DNA from: Roseomonas nitratireducens | GTDB lineage: Bacteria > Pseudomonadota > Alphaproteobacteria > Acetobacterales > Acetobacteraceae | Reading direction: 5' to 3' | DNA: 64,000 bases | NCBI RefSeq assembly: GCF_017813355.1 | Contig: NZ_JAGIYZ010000010.1 | Span: forward strand, 62,001 to 126,000 | In this document: positions 1 to 7,743 of the stretch, one piece after another | How the letters are laid out: each line of letters starts with the position of its first letter | How positions within the stretch are numbered: the first letter of the stretch is position 1 | Notes under the pieces: generated by a model | What the model saw: the letters and a program-made list of their open reading frames with translations, nothing else | Databases searched by the model: none | What the model was told of the DNA's origin: nothing | Position numbers and translations under genes: made by a program

Positions 1-7
1 GCCGGCC

Positions 8-208
8 ATGATCGCCGACCGTGACGCCATGCTTCGCCGCCTGCACGAATTGCGCAGCGAACACCGCGACCTCGACACCGTCATCGCGCGGCTCGACGGA
101 TCGCCGGTGGACCAGCTGCAGCTGCAGCGGCTGAAGAAGCGCAAGCTGAAGCTGAAGGACGAGATCGCCTGGCTCGAGGGCCGGCTCGTCCCCGATATCA
201 TTGCGTGA
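8..208 (+). CDS. YdcH/DUF465 family small protein
   Basis: A 66-residue, highly charged helical protein. The run of HELRSEHRDLD, two short helices, then an RLKKRKLKLKDEI segment matches the YdcH/DUF465 family of small bacterial proteins of unknown function. These are normally about 60-75 residues, so it appears complete. The first ATG is only seven bases from the window edge, and a second ATG at 29 would also give a family-length product, so the start is uncertain. No signal peptide or membrane segment. It is followed by a repeat-rich non-coding stretch rather than an operon partner. Confidence 0.8.
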   Translation: MIADRDAMLRRLHELRSEHRDLDTVIARLDGSPVDQLQLQRLKKRKLKLKDEIAWLEGRLVPDIIA

Positions 209-250
209 TGTGATGCCCTCAAACGCCGGGCGGGCCGCGTCCGCGGCCCT

Positions 251-590
251 TGGCTTCGCGCCCTGTGCTGGTGTGCCGCCGGCGGCGGGCAGGCTGGGCG
301 CGGTCGGGCTTCGCCCTCGCGGATCGAGGCAGGGCCTCGATCCGAAGATGTTGGGTGGCCCCGATCGCCGGCGCGGCCTCCGGCCGCCTGGCTTCGCGCC
401 GTGTACTCGATCGCCGGCGGCGGCGGGCAGGCTTCGCCCTCGCGGATCGAGGCAGGGCCTCGATCCGAAGATGTTGGGTGGCCCCGATCGCCGGCGCGGC
501 CTCCGGCCGCCTGGCTTCGCGCCGTGTACTCGATCGCCGGCGGCGGCGGGCAGGCTTCGCCCTCCCGGATCGAGGCAGGGCCTCGATCCG
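251..590. repeat. 123-bp tandem repeat with nested palindrome
   Basis: The 440-base gap between the YdcH-like gene and purE holds about 2.5 copies of a 123-bp direct repeat. Equivalent bases lie at 308, 431 and 554, and a degenerate leading fragment starts near 251. Each unit contains a perfect 10-bp hairpin (arms GGATCGAGGC and GCCTCGATCC, loop AGG) at 321-343, 444-466 and 567-589. Because 123 is a multiple of three the frames stay open on both strands, giving 41-residue peptide repeats rich in Arg and Ala that I read as non-coding. Copies 1 and 2 are nearly identical, pointing to recent duplication. Confidence 0.85.
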
Positions 591-649
591 CATGTCTTCC
601 GGGCCGCGTGGCGGTCCTCCCCCGTATCTCCGTGCATCGTAGGGTCTGA

Positions 650-1147
650 ATGAGCGACGTCGCTTCCGCCGCCCCCCTGGTCGGCATCATCATGGGCAGC
701 CGGTCGGACTGGGAGACCATGCGCCACGCCGCCGAGACGCTGGCCAACCTCGGCGTGCCGCACGAAACGCGCGTCATCTCGGCCCATCGCACGCCGGAAC
801 GGCTCTTCGACTACGCCAAGGGCGCAGCCGGGCGCGGGCTCAAGGTCATCATCGCCGGCGCCGGCGGCGCCGCCCACCTGCCGGGCATGGCGGCGTCGAT
901 GACGGCGCTGCCCGTGCTCGGCGTGCCGGTCGAATCCCACGCGCTCAAGGGCATGGACAGCCTGCTGTCCATCGTCCAGATGCCGGCCGGCATCCCGGTC
1001 GGCACGCTGGCCATCGGCCGCGCCGGGGCGGTCAATGCGGGGCTGCTCGCCGCCGCCATCCTCGCCACGGGGGACGAGGCGCTGGCCCGGCGCCTGGCCG
1101 CCTGGCGCGCGGCGCAGACCGAAAGCGTGCCGGACAGCCCGGCATGA
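650..1147 (+). CDS. purE: N5-carboxyaminoimidazole ribonucleotide mutase (class I PurE)
   Basis: Converts N5-CAIR to CAIR in de novo purine synthesis. The 165 residues carry the class I PurE hallmarks: [13 protein letters not shown] near the N-terminus, the SAHRTPERL motif, a glycine-rich [12 protein letters not shown] loop, and the [10 protein letters not shown]...[12 protein letters not shown] segment. Length is normal for a single-domain bacterial PurE. The stop overlaps the purK start (ATGA at 1144-1147), so the two are translationally coupled. The start at 650 follows a weak AGGG. Confidence 0.97.
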   Translation: MSDVASAAPLVGIIMGSRSDWETMRHAAETLANLGVPHETRVISAHRTPERLFDYAKGAAGRGLKVIIAGAGGAAHLPGMAASMTALPVLGVPVESHALKGMDSLLSIVQMPAGIPVGTLAIGRAGAVNAGLLAAAILATGDEALARRLAAWRAAQTESVPDSPA

Positions 1148-2268
1148 CCGGATTCCCCCTGCCGCCCGGCAGCATCATCGGCATCCTCGGCGGCGGACAG
1201 CTCGGCCGCATGTCGGCGCTGGCCGCCGCGCGGCTCGGCTATGCCTGCCACGTCTACGCGCCGGAACCCGACAGCCCGGGGATGCAGGTCGCCGCCCACC
1301 GCACCGTCGCGGCCTATGAGGACCGCGACGCGCTGGCCCGCTTCGCCGGGTCGGTCGCCGTCGTCACCTTCGAGTTCGAGAACGTCCCCGCCGCGGCGCT
1401 CGAGGCGCTGGCCGGCCTGGTGCCCTGCCGGCCCGGCCTCGCCGCGCTCGCCACCTGCCAGGACCGGGTGGCGGAAAAGGCCTTCCTCGGCCGCATCGGC
1501 GTGCCCGTGGCGCCCTGGCGGCCGGTCGAGACGGAAGCCGACCTCGCCGCCGCCGTGGCCGAGCTCGGCCTGCCCGCCGTGCTGAAGACGACGCGACTCG
1601 GCTATGACGGGCGCGGCCAGGCGGTGCTGCGCAGGCCGGAGGACCTCGCCCCCGCCTTCGCGCGGCTGGCCCCCCGGCCGCTGGTGCTGGAAGCCTTCGT
1701 GCCCTTCGCGGCGGAGATCTCGGCCATCGCCGCGCGCGGGGCGGATGGCGCGGTCGCCACCTTCGACCCGGCGGAGAACCGCCACGCGCACCACATCCTC
1801 GACCTCTCCTTCGCCCCCGCCCGGCTGCCGGAGGCCGTCGCGGCCGCCGCCCGCGCCCATGTGGCGGCGGTGGCCGAGGGACTCGACCTGATCGGCCTCG
1901 TGGCGCTGGAGATGTTCCTGCTGCCGGACGGGCGGCTGCTGGGCAACGAGATCGCGCCCAGGCCGCACAATTCCGGGCATTGGACGATGGATGCCTGCGC
2001 CGCATCCCAGTTCGAGCAGCATGTGCGCGCGGTGGCGGGGCTGCCGCTCGCGGTGCCGGAACGCCACCACGATGCCGTGATGAAGAATCTGATCGGCCCC
2101 GAAGGCATGGCCGCCTGGCCGCGGCTGGTCGCCACGCCGGGCGTGGTCGGGCATCTGTACGGCAAGGAATCCGCCCGTCCCGGCCGGAAGATGGGCCATG
2201 CGACCCGGCTCTTGCCGCGCGGGGCGCTGGCGGGCATGACGGATGAGGCGGCGCTCGGACCCCTGTGA
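1144..2268 (+). CDS. purK: N5-carboxyaminoimidazole ribonucleotide synthase
   Basis: ATP-grasp enzyme that carboxylates AIR with bicarbonate to N5-CAIR, the substrate of PurE. It has the N-terminal pre-ATP-grasp signature [11 protein letters not shown], the central [16 protein letters not shown]-binding segment, and the C-terminal [14 protein letters not shown] motif with metal ligands. At 374 residues it is full length. It overlaps purE by four bases, forming a purEK operon. No clear terminator follows; the next gene begins about 200 bases on. Confidence 0.97.
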   Translation: MTGFPLPPGSIIGILGGGQLGRMSALAAARLGYACHVYAPEPDSPGMQVAAHRTVAAYEDRDALARFAGSVAVVTFEFENVPAAALEALAGLVPCRPGLAALATCQDRVAEKAFLGRIGVPVAPWRPVETEADLAAAVAELGLPAVLKTTRLGYDGRGQAVLRRPEDLAPAFARLAPRPLVLEAFVPFAAEISAIAARGADGAVATFDPAENRHAHHILDLSFAPARLPEAVAAAARAHVAAVAEGLDLIGLVALEMFLLPDGRLLGNEIAPRPHNSGHWTMDACAASQFEQHVRAVAGLPLAVPERHHDAVMKNLIGPEGMAAWPRLVATPGVVGHLYGKESARPGRKMGHATRLLPRGALAGMTDEAALGPL

Positions 2269-2273
2269 CCGAT

Positions 2274-2321
2274 TTGCCACCGTATCATGTGACCCGAATA
2301 CAACAGTCAGGGCGATACGGT
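2274..2321 (+). promoter_or_regulatory. Candidate promoter with flanking inverted repeat upstream of OmpA gene
   Basis: An 8-bp inverted repeat, ACCGTATC at 2279-2286 and GATACGGT at 2314-2321, brackets a possible promoter (TTGCCA at 2274-2279, 17 bases, AATACA at 2297-2302). It lies 145 bases upstream of the first OmpA-type gene. The arms could be an operator or an mRNA stem. The minus-10 match is modest. Confidence 0.3.
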
Positions 2322-2465
2322 AGCGCGGGTCTGGCGCTGGGCACCGTAAATGTTGGAGAATGCAGTTACTGAAGCGAGTGACCGGCGTACGGGAACCGCT
2401 TCGGGCAGTTTTTAGGCCCCACGGGCCATCGATCGGCCCCCAGGGCCACGAACAGGAGAAGTCAC

Positions 2466-3539
2466 ATGAGCCTGAGGAAGGCGCTTCTTGCCGCGACGCT
2501 GCTGACGCTGCCGGTGGCCGCGAATGCGCAGAGCTGGGACCCGCGGGTGCAGGGCGTGTATGTCGGCGCCGGCCTTGGCGGCAACTACCTGATGGGGACG
2601 TCCGACGGCGTCGCCAACCGCAGCGTCGAAACCGGCTTCGAGTGGGGCTGGGCCGGCGTGCTCAGCGTCGGCTACGGCTTCGGCAACGGCCTGCGCGTCG
2701 AGCTCGAGGGCAGCTACCGCACCAACGACATCGACAACCTGAAGGGCGCCCCCGGCCGCTACAACCGCGCCGGTGGTTCCGCCCAGTCCTACGGCGCGAT
2801 GGTCAACGCGCTGTATGACTTCAACCTCGGTGGCATCGCCCCGTATGTCGGCGTCGGCATCGGCTACCAGGTCCACAACTATGACGGCGTCCGCGGCACG
2901 GTGCCGTCGGGCGACGGCGCGGGCACGAACCTGCTGCTCGACGGCGACGAGGGCAACTTCGCCTACCAGGCGATCGTCGGCGTCGCGCTGCCGATCGACC
3001 CGGTGCCAGGCCTCGCGCTGACCGCCGAGTACCGCTTCATGGGCACGCTCGGCCACGACATCGACGCCCGGGCGACGACCCCGGCCGGCCTCGTGACGCG
3101 CAACACCTTCGAGGCGGAAAACTTCAACCACTCGATCATGTTCGGCGTGCGCTACAACTTCGGCCGCTCGGCCGCCCCGGTGGCCGCGGCCGCCGCGGCC
3201 CCGGCGCCGGCGCGCACCTTCCTCGTGTTCTTCGACTGGAACCGCGCCGACCTGACCGCCCGCGCGCGTCAGATCATCGGTGAGGCCGCCCAGGCGCGTC
3301 GCACGCAGCAGGTGACCCGCATCGAGGTGAACGGCCACACCGACACCTCGGGCTCCGCCCGCTACAACCAGGGCCTGTCCGAGCGTCGCGCCGCCGCGGT
3401 TGCCGGCGAGTTGGTCCGCCTCGGCGTGCCGCGGAACGAGATCGTGACGCGCGGCTTCGGCCAGAGCCAGCTGCTCGTCCCGACCCCGGACAACGTCCGC
3501 GAGCCGCAGAACCGCCGCGTGGAGATCGTCCTCCGCTAA
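2466..3539 (+). CDS. OmpA family outer membrane protein (first of tandem pair)
   Basis: A 357-residue outer membrane protein. It starts with a Sec signal peptide ending in ANAQS, followed by an eight-strand OmpA-like barrel with alternating aromatic strands up to about residue 240. An Ala/Pro linker leads to a C-terminal OmpA/MotB peptidoglycan-binding domain with FFDWNRADLT, NGHTDTSGS and the terminal NRRVEIVLR. The ATG at 2466 is preceded by AGGAGA at good spacing. It likely links the outer membrane to the cell wall. A strong terminator follows, and a paralogue of the same architecture begins 180 bases downstream. Confidence 0.93.
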   Translation: MSLRKALLAATLLTLPVAANAQSWDPRVQGVYVGAGLGGNYLMGTSDGVANRSVETGFEWGWAGVLSVGYGFGNGLRVELEGSYRTNDIDNLKGAPGRYNRAGGSAQSYGAMVNALYDFNLGGIAPYVGVGIGYQVHNYDGVRGTVPSGDGAGTNLLLDGDEGNFAYQAIVGVALPIDPVPGLALTAEYRFMGTLGHDIDARATTPAGLVTRNTFEAENFNHSIMFGVRYNFGRSAAPVAAAAAAPAPARTFLVFFDWNRADLTARARQIIGEAAQARRTQQVTRIEVNGHTDTSGSARYNQGLSERRAAAVAGELVRLGVPRNEIVTRGFGQSQLLVPTPDNVREPQNRRVEIVLR

Positions 3540-3570
3540 GCGGGGGCGCTCGACGCGACACCTACGGGAA

Positions 3571-3595
3571 GGGCCGCCGAAAGGCGGCCCTTTCT
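3571..3595 (+). terminator. Rho-independent terminator of first OmpA gene
   Basis: Perfect 8-bp stem GGGCCGCC (3571-3578) and GGCGGCCC (3583-3590) with a GAAA tetraloop, followed by TTTCT. It separates the two OmpA paralogues into independent transcripts. Confidence 0.85.
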
Positions 3596-3718
3596 GCGTT
3601 CGGGGGGCACCCACGACACACCCGGCGCCGGGTCGCCGCGCGCCGGTCCTTTCTGCATTGCGGCAAAGCCGTGGCGTGCTGCAAACTTCGCTAACTCGAA
3701 CGTGCGATTCTCAACCTG

Positions 3719-4855
3719 ATGACTGCCCCGCGCCCCCCCCGCCACGCCGCCCTCCTGCCAGGCCTTGCCCTTGCCTGCATGGCGTCGCTCCCTGCCCTGC
3801 CCGCCGCCGCGCAATACATCGACGGGCCCTATGTCGCGGGCGGCGTCGGGCTGAACCTTGTCCCCGACACCGACCTCAACCTCGACCAGGCGGCCGTGCG
3901 CGGGCTCGGCGCGGCCGGCTTCGGCGCGGGCGGGTCGGTCGGCCTGTCGCCCGGCTTCGCGGGCGTGCTCAGCCTCGGCTGGGGCTTCGGCAACGGCCTG
4001 CGGGCCGAGATAGAGGGATCCTTCCGCAGCAACGACGTCGACAGCGTCTCCGGCGCCGCCGGCTGGGCGAGCCTGGGCGGCGGCACGGGCCGGCAGGAAA
4101 GCTGGGGCGTGATGGGCAATGTCCTGCTCGACCTCGGCGTCATCGGCCCGGTCATGCCCTATGTCGGCATCGGCGCCGGCTATGTCGCGACGGAATGGAA
4201 CGGCGTGCGCGGCATCAGCCAGAACGGCGCGCTGCGCATGACGATCGACGACCGCGACGGGCGCTTCGCCTACCAGGGCATCGCGGGCCTCGCCTTCCCG
4301 CTCTCCTTCGCGCCGGGCCTCGCGGTCACGGCGGAATACCGCTTCCTCGGCACGCTGCAGCCGCGCTTCGACGCGCGCTGGGACAACCCGGCCACGGGCG
4401 CGACCGTGGCGCGCGGCACGGCGGAACCCGACAACTACAACCACTCGCTGCTGCTCGGCCTGCGCTACGCCATCACCGCCGCGCCCTCGGCCCCCGCGCC
4501 GTCTCCGGCCGCGGCGCCGCAGGCCTCCCGCACCTTCCTCGTCTTCTTCGACTGGAACCGCGCCGACCTGACCGAGCGCGCCCGCCAGATCATCGGGGAA
4601 GCGGCGCAGCAGGCCCGCACCCAGCGCAGCACGCGCATCGAGGTGGCCGGCCATGCCGACCGCTCCGGCACCGTGCCCTTCAACCAGGCGCTGTCGCGCC
4701 GGCGGGCGGACACGGTGGCGGCGGAACTCGTCCGACTCGGCATCGCGCGGGAGGAGATCGCCGTGACCGCCTTCGGCGAGACGCAGCCCCTGGTCGCGAC
4801 GGCGGACAATGTCCGCGAGCCGCAGAACCGGCGCGTGGAGATCATCGTCCGCTAG
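3719..4855 (+). CDS. OmpA family outer membrane protein (second of tandem pair)
   Basis: A 378-residue paralogue of the preceding gene. A Sec signal peptide ends near PAAAQ, followed by a beta-barrel with YVAGGVGLN and GWGFGNGLRAEIEGSFRSND strands (the latter shared with its neighbour). An Ala/Pro linker precedes an OmpA C-terminal domain with FFDWNRADLTERA, GHADRSG and NRRVEIIVR. The C-terminal domains are almost superimposable and the barrels diverge more, which fits an old tandem duplication. The stop codon runs straight into a hairpin at 4854-4901 that may end the transcript. Confidence 0.92.
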   Translation: MTAPRPPRHAALLPGLALACMASLPALPAAAQYIDGPYVAGGVGLNLVPDTDLNLDQAAVRGLGAAGFGAGGSVGLSPGFAGVLSLGWGFGNGLRAEIEGSFRSNDVDSVSGAAGWASLGGGTGRQESWGVMGNVLLDLGVIGPVMPYVGIGAGYVATEWNGVRGISQNGALRMTIDDRDGRFAYQGIAGLAFPLSFAPGLAVTAEYRFLGTLQPRFDARWDNPATGATVARGTAEPDNYNHSLLLGLRYAITAAPSAPAPSPAAAPQASRTFLVFFDWNRADLTERARQIIGEAAQQARTQRSTRIEVAGHADRSGTVPFNQALSRRRADTVAAELVRLGIAREEIAVTAFGETQPLVATADNVREPQNRRVEIIVR

Positions 4856-5220
4856 AGCAATATCCGATCGGCCGGAAACGACCGGTCGGATTTCTTGCTC
4901 TGGAAACCATTGCTTCTACAGCACGAAATCCGATCACGCTGATTCAGGGTGATCGGATGGTGCTGTAGGGCGATATCCGACCCGCCGGTCGGATGTCCTG
5001 ATCGGGAAGCCGTCGGTTCCACGGCACGAAATCCGACCGCGCCGACCCGGTGCGATCGGGTCGTGCCGCACGGCGCCATCCGATCGCACCCGATCGGTTT
5101 CCGTGGCCTGGAACCGCCAAGGTCCGGGAGAGGACATCCAACCAGCCATGTCCGGCCAATCGGATGTCGCCCCGGACGCATCCCGGCCGGACCGCATCGG
5201 CCAGCCGGATGCATGGCCCC
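4854..5220. repeat. Array of diverged hairpin repeats
   Basis: The 470-base gap after the second OmpA gene contains successive imperfect palindromes built on ATCCGAYC and its complement. Hairpin 1 (4854-4901) pairs AGAGCAA with TTGCTCT and ATCCGA with TCGGAT. Hairpin 2 (4916-4968) pairs CTACAGCAC with GTGCTGTAG and ATCCGATCAC with GTGATCGGAT. A second diverged pair follows at 4970-5069. GCACGAAATCCGA recurs at 4921 and 5024, so the unit is roughly 103-112 bp. Further half-sites run to about 5200. No credible gene was found here. Confidence 0.75.
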
Positions 5221-5254
5221 GCTTCACGCCGCGGCCGCCGCCATCGCCGCCATG

Positions 5255-5286
5255 AAAAAAGGCCGGACCCTGGGGGCCCGGCCTTT
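5255..5286 (-). terminator. Rho-independent terminator of small secreted protein gene
   Basis: Read on the minus strand, a 9-bp stem (AAAGGCCGG / CCGGCCTTT, plus-strand 5258-5266 and 5278-5286) is followed by six U residues (A run at 5255-5260). It lies 40 bases past the stop of the minus-strand gene ending at 5326. Confidence 0.8.
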
Positions 5287-5325
5287 GTCCTTTCGCGCGC
5301 CGCGCGATGGCGCGGCGGCGTGTCG

Positions 5326-5832
5326 TCAGCGGCGGCGCGCGGCGGCCTGGCGGGCGGCCGGGGCGCCGGCGGCCGGGCATTCCGGCGCGGTCACCGACTG
5401 CGGGATGTTCCGCTGCGCGGCGAACTGGGCGAGCTGCGGGCCGGGCGTGGCCAGCGCGCCCTGGAACAGCGGCTCGGCGTCGCGGCAGAAGAAGGACCCC
5501 GCGCGGATCGCGTCCTCGGAATGCTCGTTCGCCATGTTCGTGTTGTTCGAGTCGAAGCGCGTGCGCGCCTGCCCGCCATAGGCGCGGGTGAAATAGGCGT
5601 TGGTCACGCGGTTCGCGCTGCTGAGCTCATTGCCGAAGCGGCGGATGAACTGGTTGTAGCTCTCGCCCTTCTGGCAGTTCAGCGCGCTGACCATCAGGTA
5701 GGTCTGCAGGGCGCGGACGTCGAGCGCGCCGCGTTCCTCCGGCCGCAGGCAGGCATTGGCCAGCGCGGGGCCGGCGATGGCGACGCCGGCGATCGCGGCG
5801 ACCACGGTGCGGAACTTGCTGATCTTGCTCAT
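5326..5832 (-). CDS. Small secreted protein, unknown function
   Basis: Not recognised as a named family. The chosen ATG at 5832 gives 168 residues beginning MSKISKFRTVVAAIAGVAIA with cleavage after PALA, a clear Sec signal peptide. An AAGGGAG ribosome site lies about 12 bases upstream. The mature part has four cysteines (NACL, LNCQ, FFCRD, PEC), which suggests two disulfides in the periplasm, and ends in an Ala/Arg-rich tail. A longer in-frame extension upstream is less likely because it would bury the signal sequence. It stands alone with its own terminator. Confidence 0.8.
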   Translation of the reverse strand: MSKISKFRTVVAAIAGVAIAGPALANACLRPEERGALDVRALQTYLMVSALNCQKGESYNQFIRRFGNELSSANRVTNAYFTRAYGGQARTRFDSNNTNMANEHSEDAIRAGSFFCRDAEPLFQGALATPGPQLAQFAAQRNIPQSVTAPECPAAGAPAARQAAARRR

Positions 5833-5948
5833 GGGCGCCGGGCGCTCCCTTCTGGATCGTTTCGGGCCAAGGGCCACGCCGCCGGACTCGGGCGCGCGCG
5901 GGCTTGGCTCGGGAACCTGCCTCATGGCGCAACCTGCGCCAGCACGCA

Positions 5949-5977
5949 AATGTATTTTCTGCATTATTCCCGCGCAA
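5949..5977 (-). promoter_or_regulatory. Candidate sigma-70 promoter for the secreted protein
   Basis: On the minus strand TTGCGC (5972-5977) and TACATT (5949-5954) are 17 bases apart in a locally AT-richer patch, about 117 bases upstream of the ATG at 5832. Nothing else was found in 5833-6090. Confidence 0.35.
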
Positions 5978-6090
5978 CGGCAATGGTTTGCAGGACGGAG
6001 CGAAGATCGCGCCGCAGGCCGGGGCCGCCCGTAACGAAACCCGCGCGCGTGGCGAAACCTTCCCGCCCGGCCCGCCAAGGGGCCGCCGGA

Positions 6091-6693
6091 TCAGGCCGCC
6101 CTGGCCGCGCCGACCCGCTTGCGCAAGCGCCCGAGCCGCGCGAGCCCCGCGAGTCGCCGGTCGAGGAAATCCAGCGTCGGGCCGATATCCTCCTGGTCGT
6201 CGCGCAGCCAGAAGGCGAGCGTGGCGCCATAGACCGCCGCGAGGCTGGCGCGGCGCGTGTACCAGGAGAAATCGGCCGACCTGTCCCCCGCCGCGTACCA
6301 CATGGCGCTCGCCGTGCGCGCGGCGGTGCGCAGGCCTGACGCCGCGTTCCAGGGCAGGCTTTGCAGGGCCAGCGCCTGGCGCACCGCGTCCTTGTGCGGG
6401 GTCGCCTGGCGCAGTCGCGTGGCGACCAGCGTGCGGATGCGGTCGGGGGTGCGCAGGCCGGACAGGTCGCCGGCCTCCTCGGCCATCTCCCGGTCGGCGA
6501 GGTCGAGCCACGCCTCGATGGCCGAGAGCGGGCCGCGGGGGAACAGGAAGGCGGCCTCGTCCTCCGGCATCCCGGCCGCGGCGAGGCCCGCGGCGATGGC
6601 GCGGCGCGTCCAGCCGTACTCGGGCACCAGCGGCAGGATGGCGCGGATGGCGGCGTCCCGCGCCGGGCGGTCGATGTCGTCGGAATCGGTCAT
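6091..6693 (-). CDS. COQ9 family protein (ubiquinone biosynthesis accessory factor)
   Basis: A 200-residue protein with the COQ9 layout: an N-terminal TetR-like helical region (DAAIRAILPLVPEYGWTRRAI), then the conserved C-terminal segment with WYTRRASLAAVYGATLAFWL and a DFLDRRL stretch. COQ9 proteins bind isoprenoid lipids and help COQ7 hydroxylation in ubiquinone synthesis in alphaproteobacteria and mitochondria. Its ATG overlaps the stop of the peptide deformylase gene, so it is the second gene of a two-gene minus-strand operon. Confidence 0.88.
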   Translation of the reverse strand: MTDSDDIDRPARDAAIRAILPLVPEYGWTRRAIAAGLAAAGMPEDEAAFLFPRGPLSAIEAWLDLADREMAEEAGDLSGLRTPDRIRTLVATRLRQATPHKDAVRQALALQSLPWNAASGLRTAARTASAMWYAAGDRSADFSWYTRRASLAAVYGATLAFWLRDDQEDIGPTLDFLDRRLAGLARLGRLRKRVGAARAA

Positions 6694-7196
6694 GCCTGCT
6701 CCTTCGCCGCGGCGCGGGCGAGTTCCTCGTTGAATCCGAAGCGCGAGAGATCCTCCATCCGCATCGGATAGAGGATGCCGTCCAGGTGGTCGGTCTCGTG
6801 CTGCATGATGCGCGCGGCGAGGCCCGCCGCCTCGCCCTCGATCGTGTTGCCGGCGATGTCGAGGCCGCGGAAGCGCAGCCGCGCGGCGCGGCGCACCGCC
6901 CCGCGCAGGCCGGGGATGGACAGGCAGCCTTCCCAGGCTTCCTCCGTCTCCTCCCCCACCGGTTCCAGCACGGGGTTGATCAGGGCGGACACGCCGCCCG
7001 CCCCGGTGCGCCAGACGAAGATGCGCAGCGGCACATGGACCTGCGGCGCGGCCAGGCCGACGCCGCCGGCATCCTCCATGGTCTCGGCCATGTCCTCGAC
7101 CAGGCGGAGGATCTCGGGCGCGGTGGGGTCCGGGACCTCATCGGCCCGCATGAGGAGGACGGGGTGGCCCATGCGGGCGATCTTCAGGATGGCCAT
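6690..7196 (-). CDS. def: Peptide deformylase
   Basis: Removes the N-formyl group from nascent proteins with a catalytic Fe/Zn ion. From the ATG at 7196 the 168-residue protein has motif 1 GVGLAAPQ (residues 45-52), motif 2 EGCLS (89-93) with the metal cysteine, and motif 3 HETDH (133-137) with the metal histidines and catalytic Glu. Longer in-frame upstream sequence is Arg-rich and does not belong to the family, so the MAILKIARMGHP start is preferred. The stop overlaps the COQ9 start by four bases. It is divergent from rpsU. Confidence 0.95.
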   Translation of the reverse strand: MAILKIARMGHPVLLMRADEVPDPTAPEILRLVEDMAETMEDAGGVGLAAPQVHVPLRIFVWRTGAGGVSALINPVLEPVGEETEEAWEGCLSIPGLRGAVRRAARLRFRGLDIAGNTIEGEAAGLAARIMQHETDHLDGILYPMRMEDLSRFGFNEELARAAAKEQA

Positions 7197-7377
7197 GGGG
7201 CTCCGGCGCGGGATGCGGGTGGCGCGACCATGCATATAGTGCGGCGCCGGCGTGCGGGAGGGCTTCCGGCGCGGCGCGCATCCGTGGTAAGGCTTCGCTT
7301 CCGACGCGGCGGGGCTTGCCCCGCTGCGCCGCATGCCGTCCATTGTTCCACATCCAACGCGCAGGAGGTTGCGCCGC

Positions 7378-7581
7378 GTGCAAGTCGTCGTTCGTGACAA
7401 CAATATCGACCAGGCCCTCAAGGCGCTGAAGAAGAAGCTGCAGCGAGAAGGCGTTTTCCGCGAGATGAAGCTTCGCCGGCACTACGAAAAGCCGTCCGAG
7501 CGCCGTGCGCGCGAGGCCGCCGAGGCCGTCCGCCGCGCCCGCAAGGTCGAGCGCAAGCGCCTCGAGCGCGAGGGCTTCTGA
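7378..7581 (+). CDS. rpsU: 30S ribosomal protein S21
   Basis: A 67-residue S21 protein beginning with [23 protein letters not shown], followed by the [23 protein letters not shown] core and a basic tail. A textbook AGGAGG at 7363-7368 sits nine bases before this GTG. An ATG 45 bases upstream would add an unrelated Arg-rich leader. S21 joins the 30S platform and assists initiation. The gene is monocistronic, with a strong double-hairpin terminator. Confidence 0.96.
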   Translation: MQVVVRDNNIDQALKALKKKLQREGVFREMKLRRHYEKPSERRAREAAEAVRRARKVERKRLEREGF

Positions 7582-7590
7582 GCCCTCCCC

Positions 7591-7665
7591 GCCGCCCTGC
7601 GCGCAGGGCGGCACCGCAGGCACAAAGCCGCGACGCAGGGGATGCCCTGCGGATCGCGGTTTTTT
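7591..7665 (+). terminator. rpsU terminator (two hairpins and U tract)
   Basis: A perfect palindrome at 7591-7612 (GCCGCCCTGC and its complement) is followed by a second stem at 7628-7659 (CCGCG with CGCGG outside, GCAGGG with CCCTGC inside) that ends directly in six T residues at 7660-7665. Confidence 0.88.
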
Positions 7666-7743
7666 GTGTTTCGTGCCAAGGCGGGCCGGCGATTTGCCTC
7701 CGCTTAACCGGCCTCTCCGTAGAAGACCGGCGGAGGCCATCGC

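Noticed and set aside
251-590. CRISPR array
   Set aside because: The unit is a contiguous 123-bp tandem duplication with no short repeats separated by unique spacers.
219-653. Repeat peptides encoded on both strands of the 123-bp repeat
   Set aside because: Open frames arise because the repeat length is a multiple of three and GC is high. There is no ribosome site or plausible protein composition.
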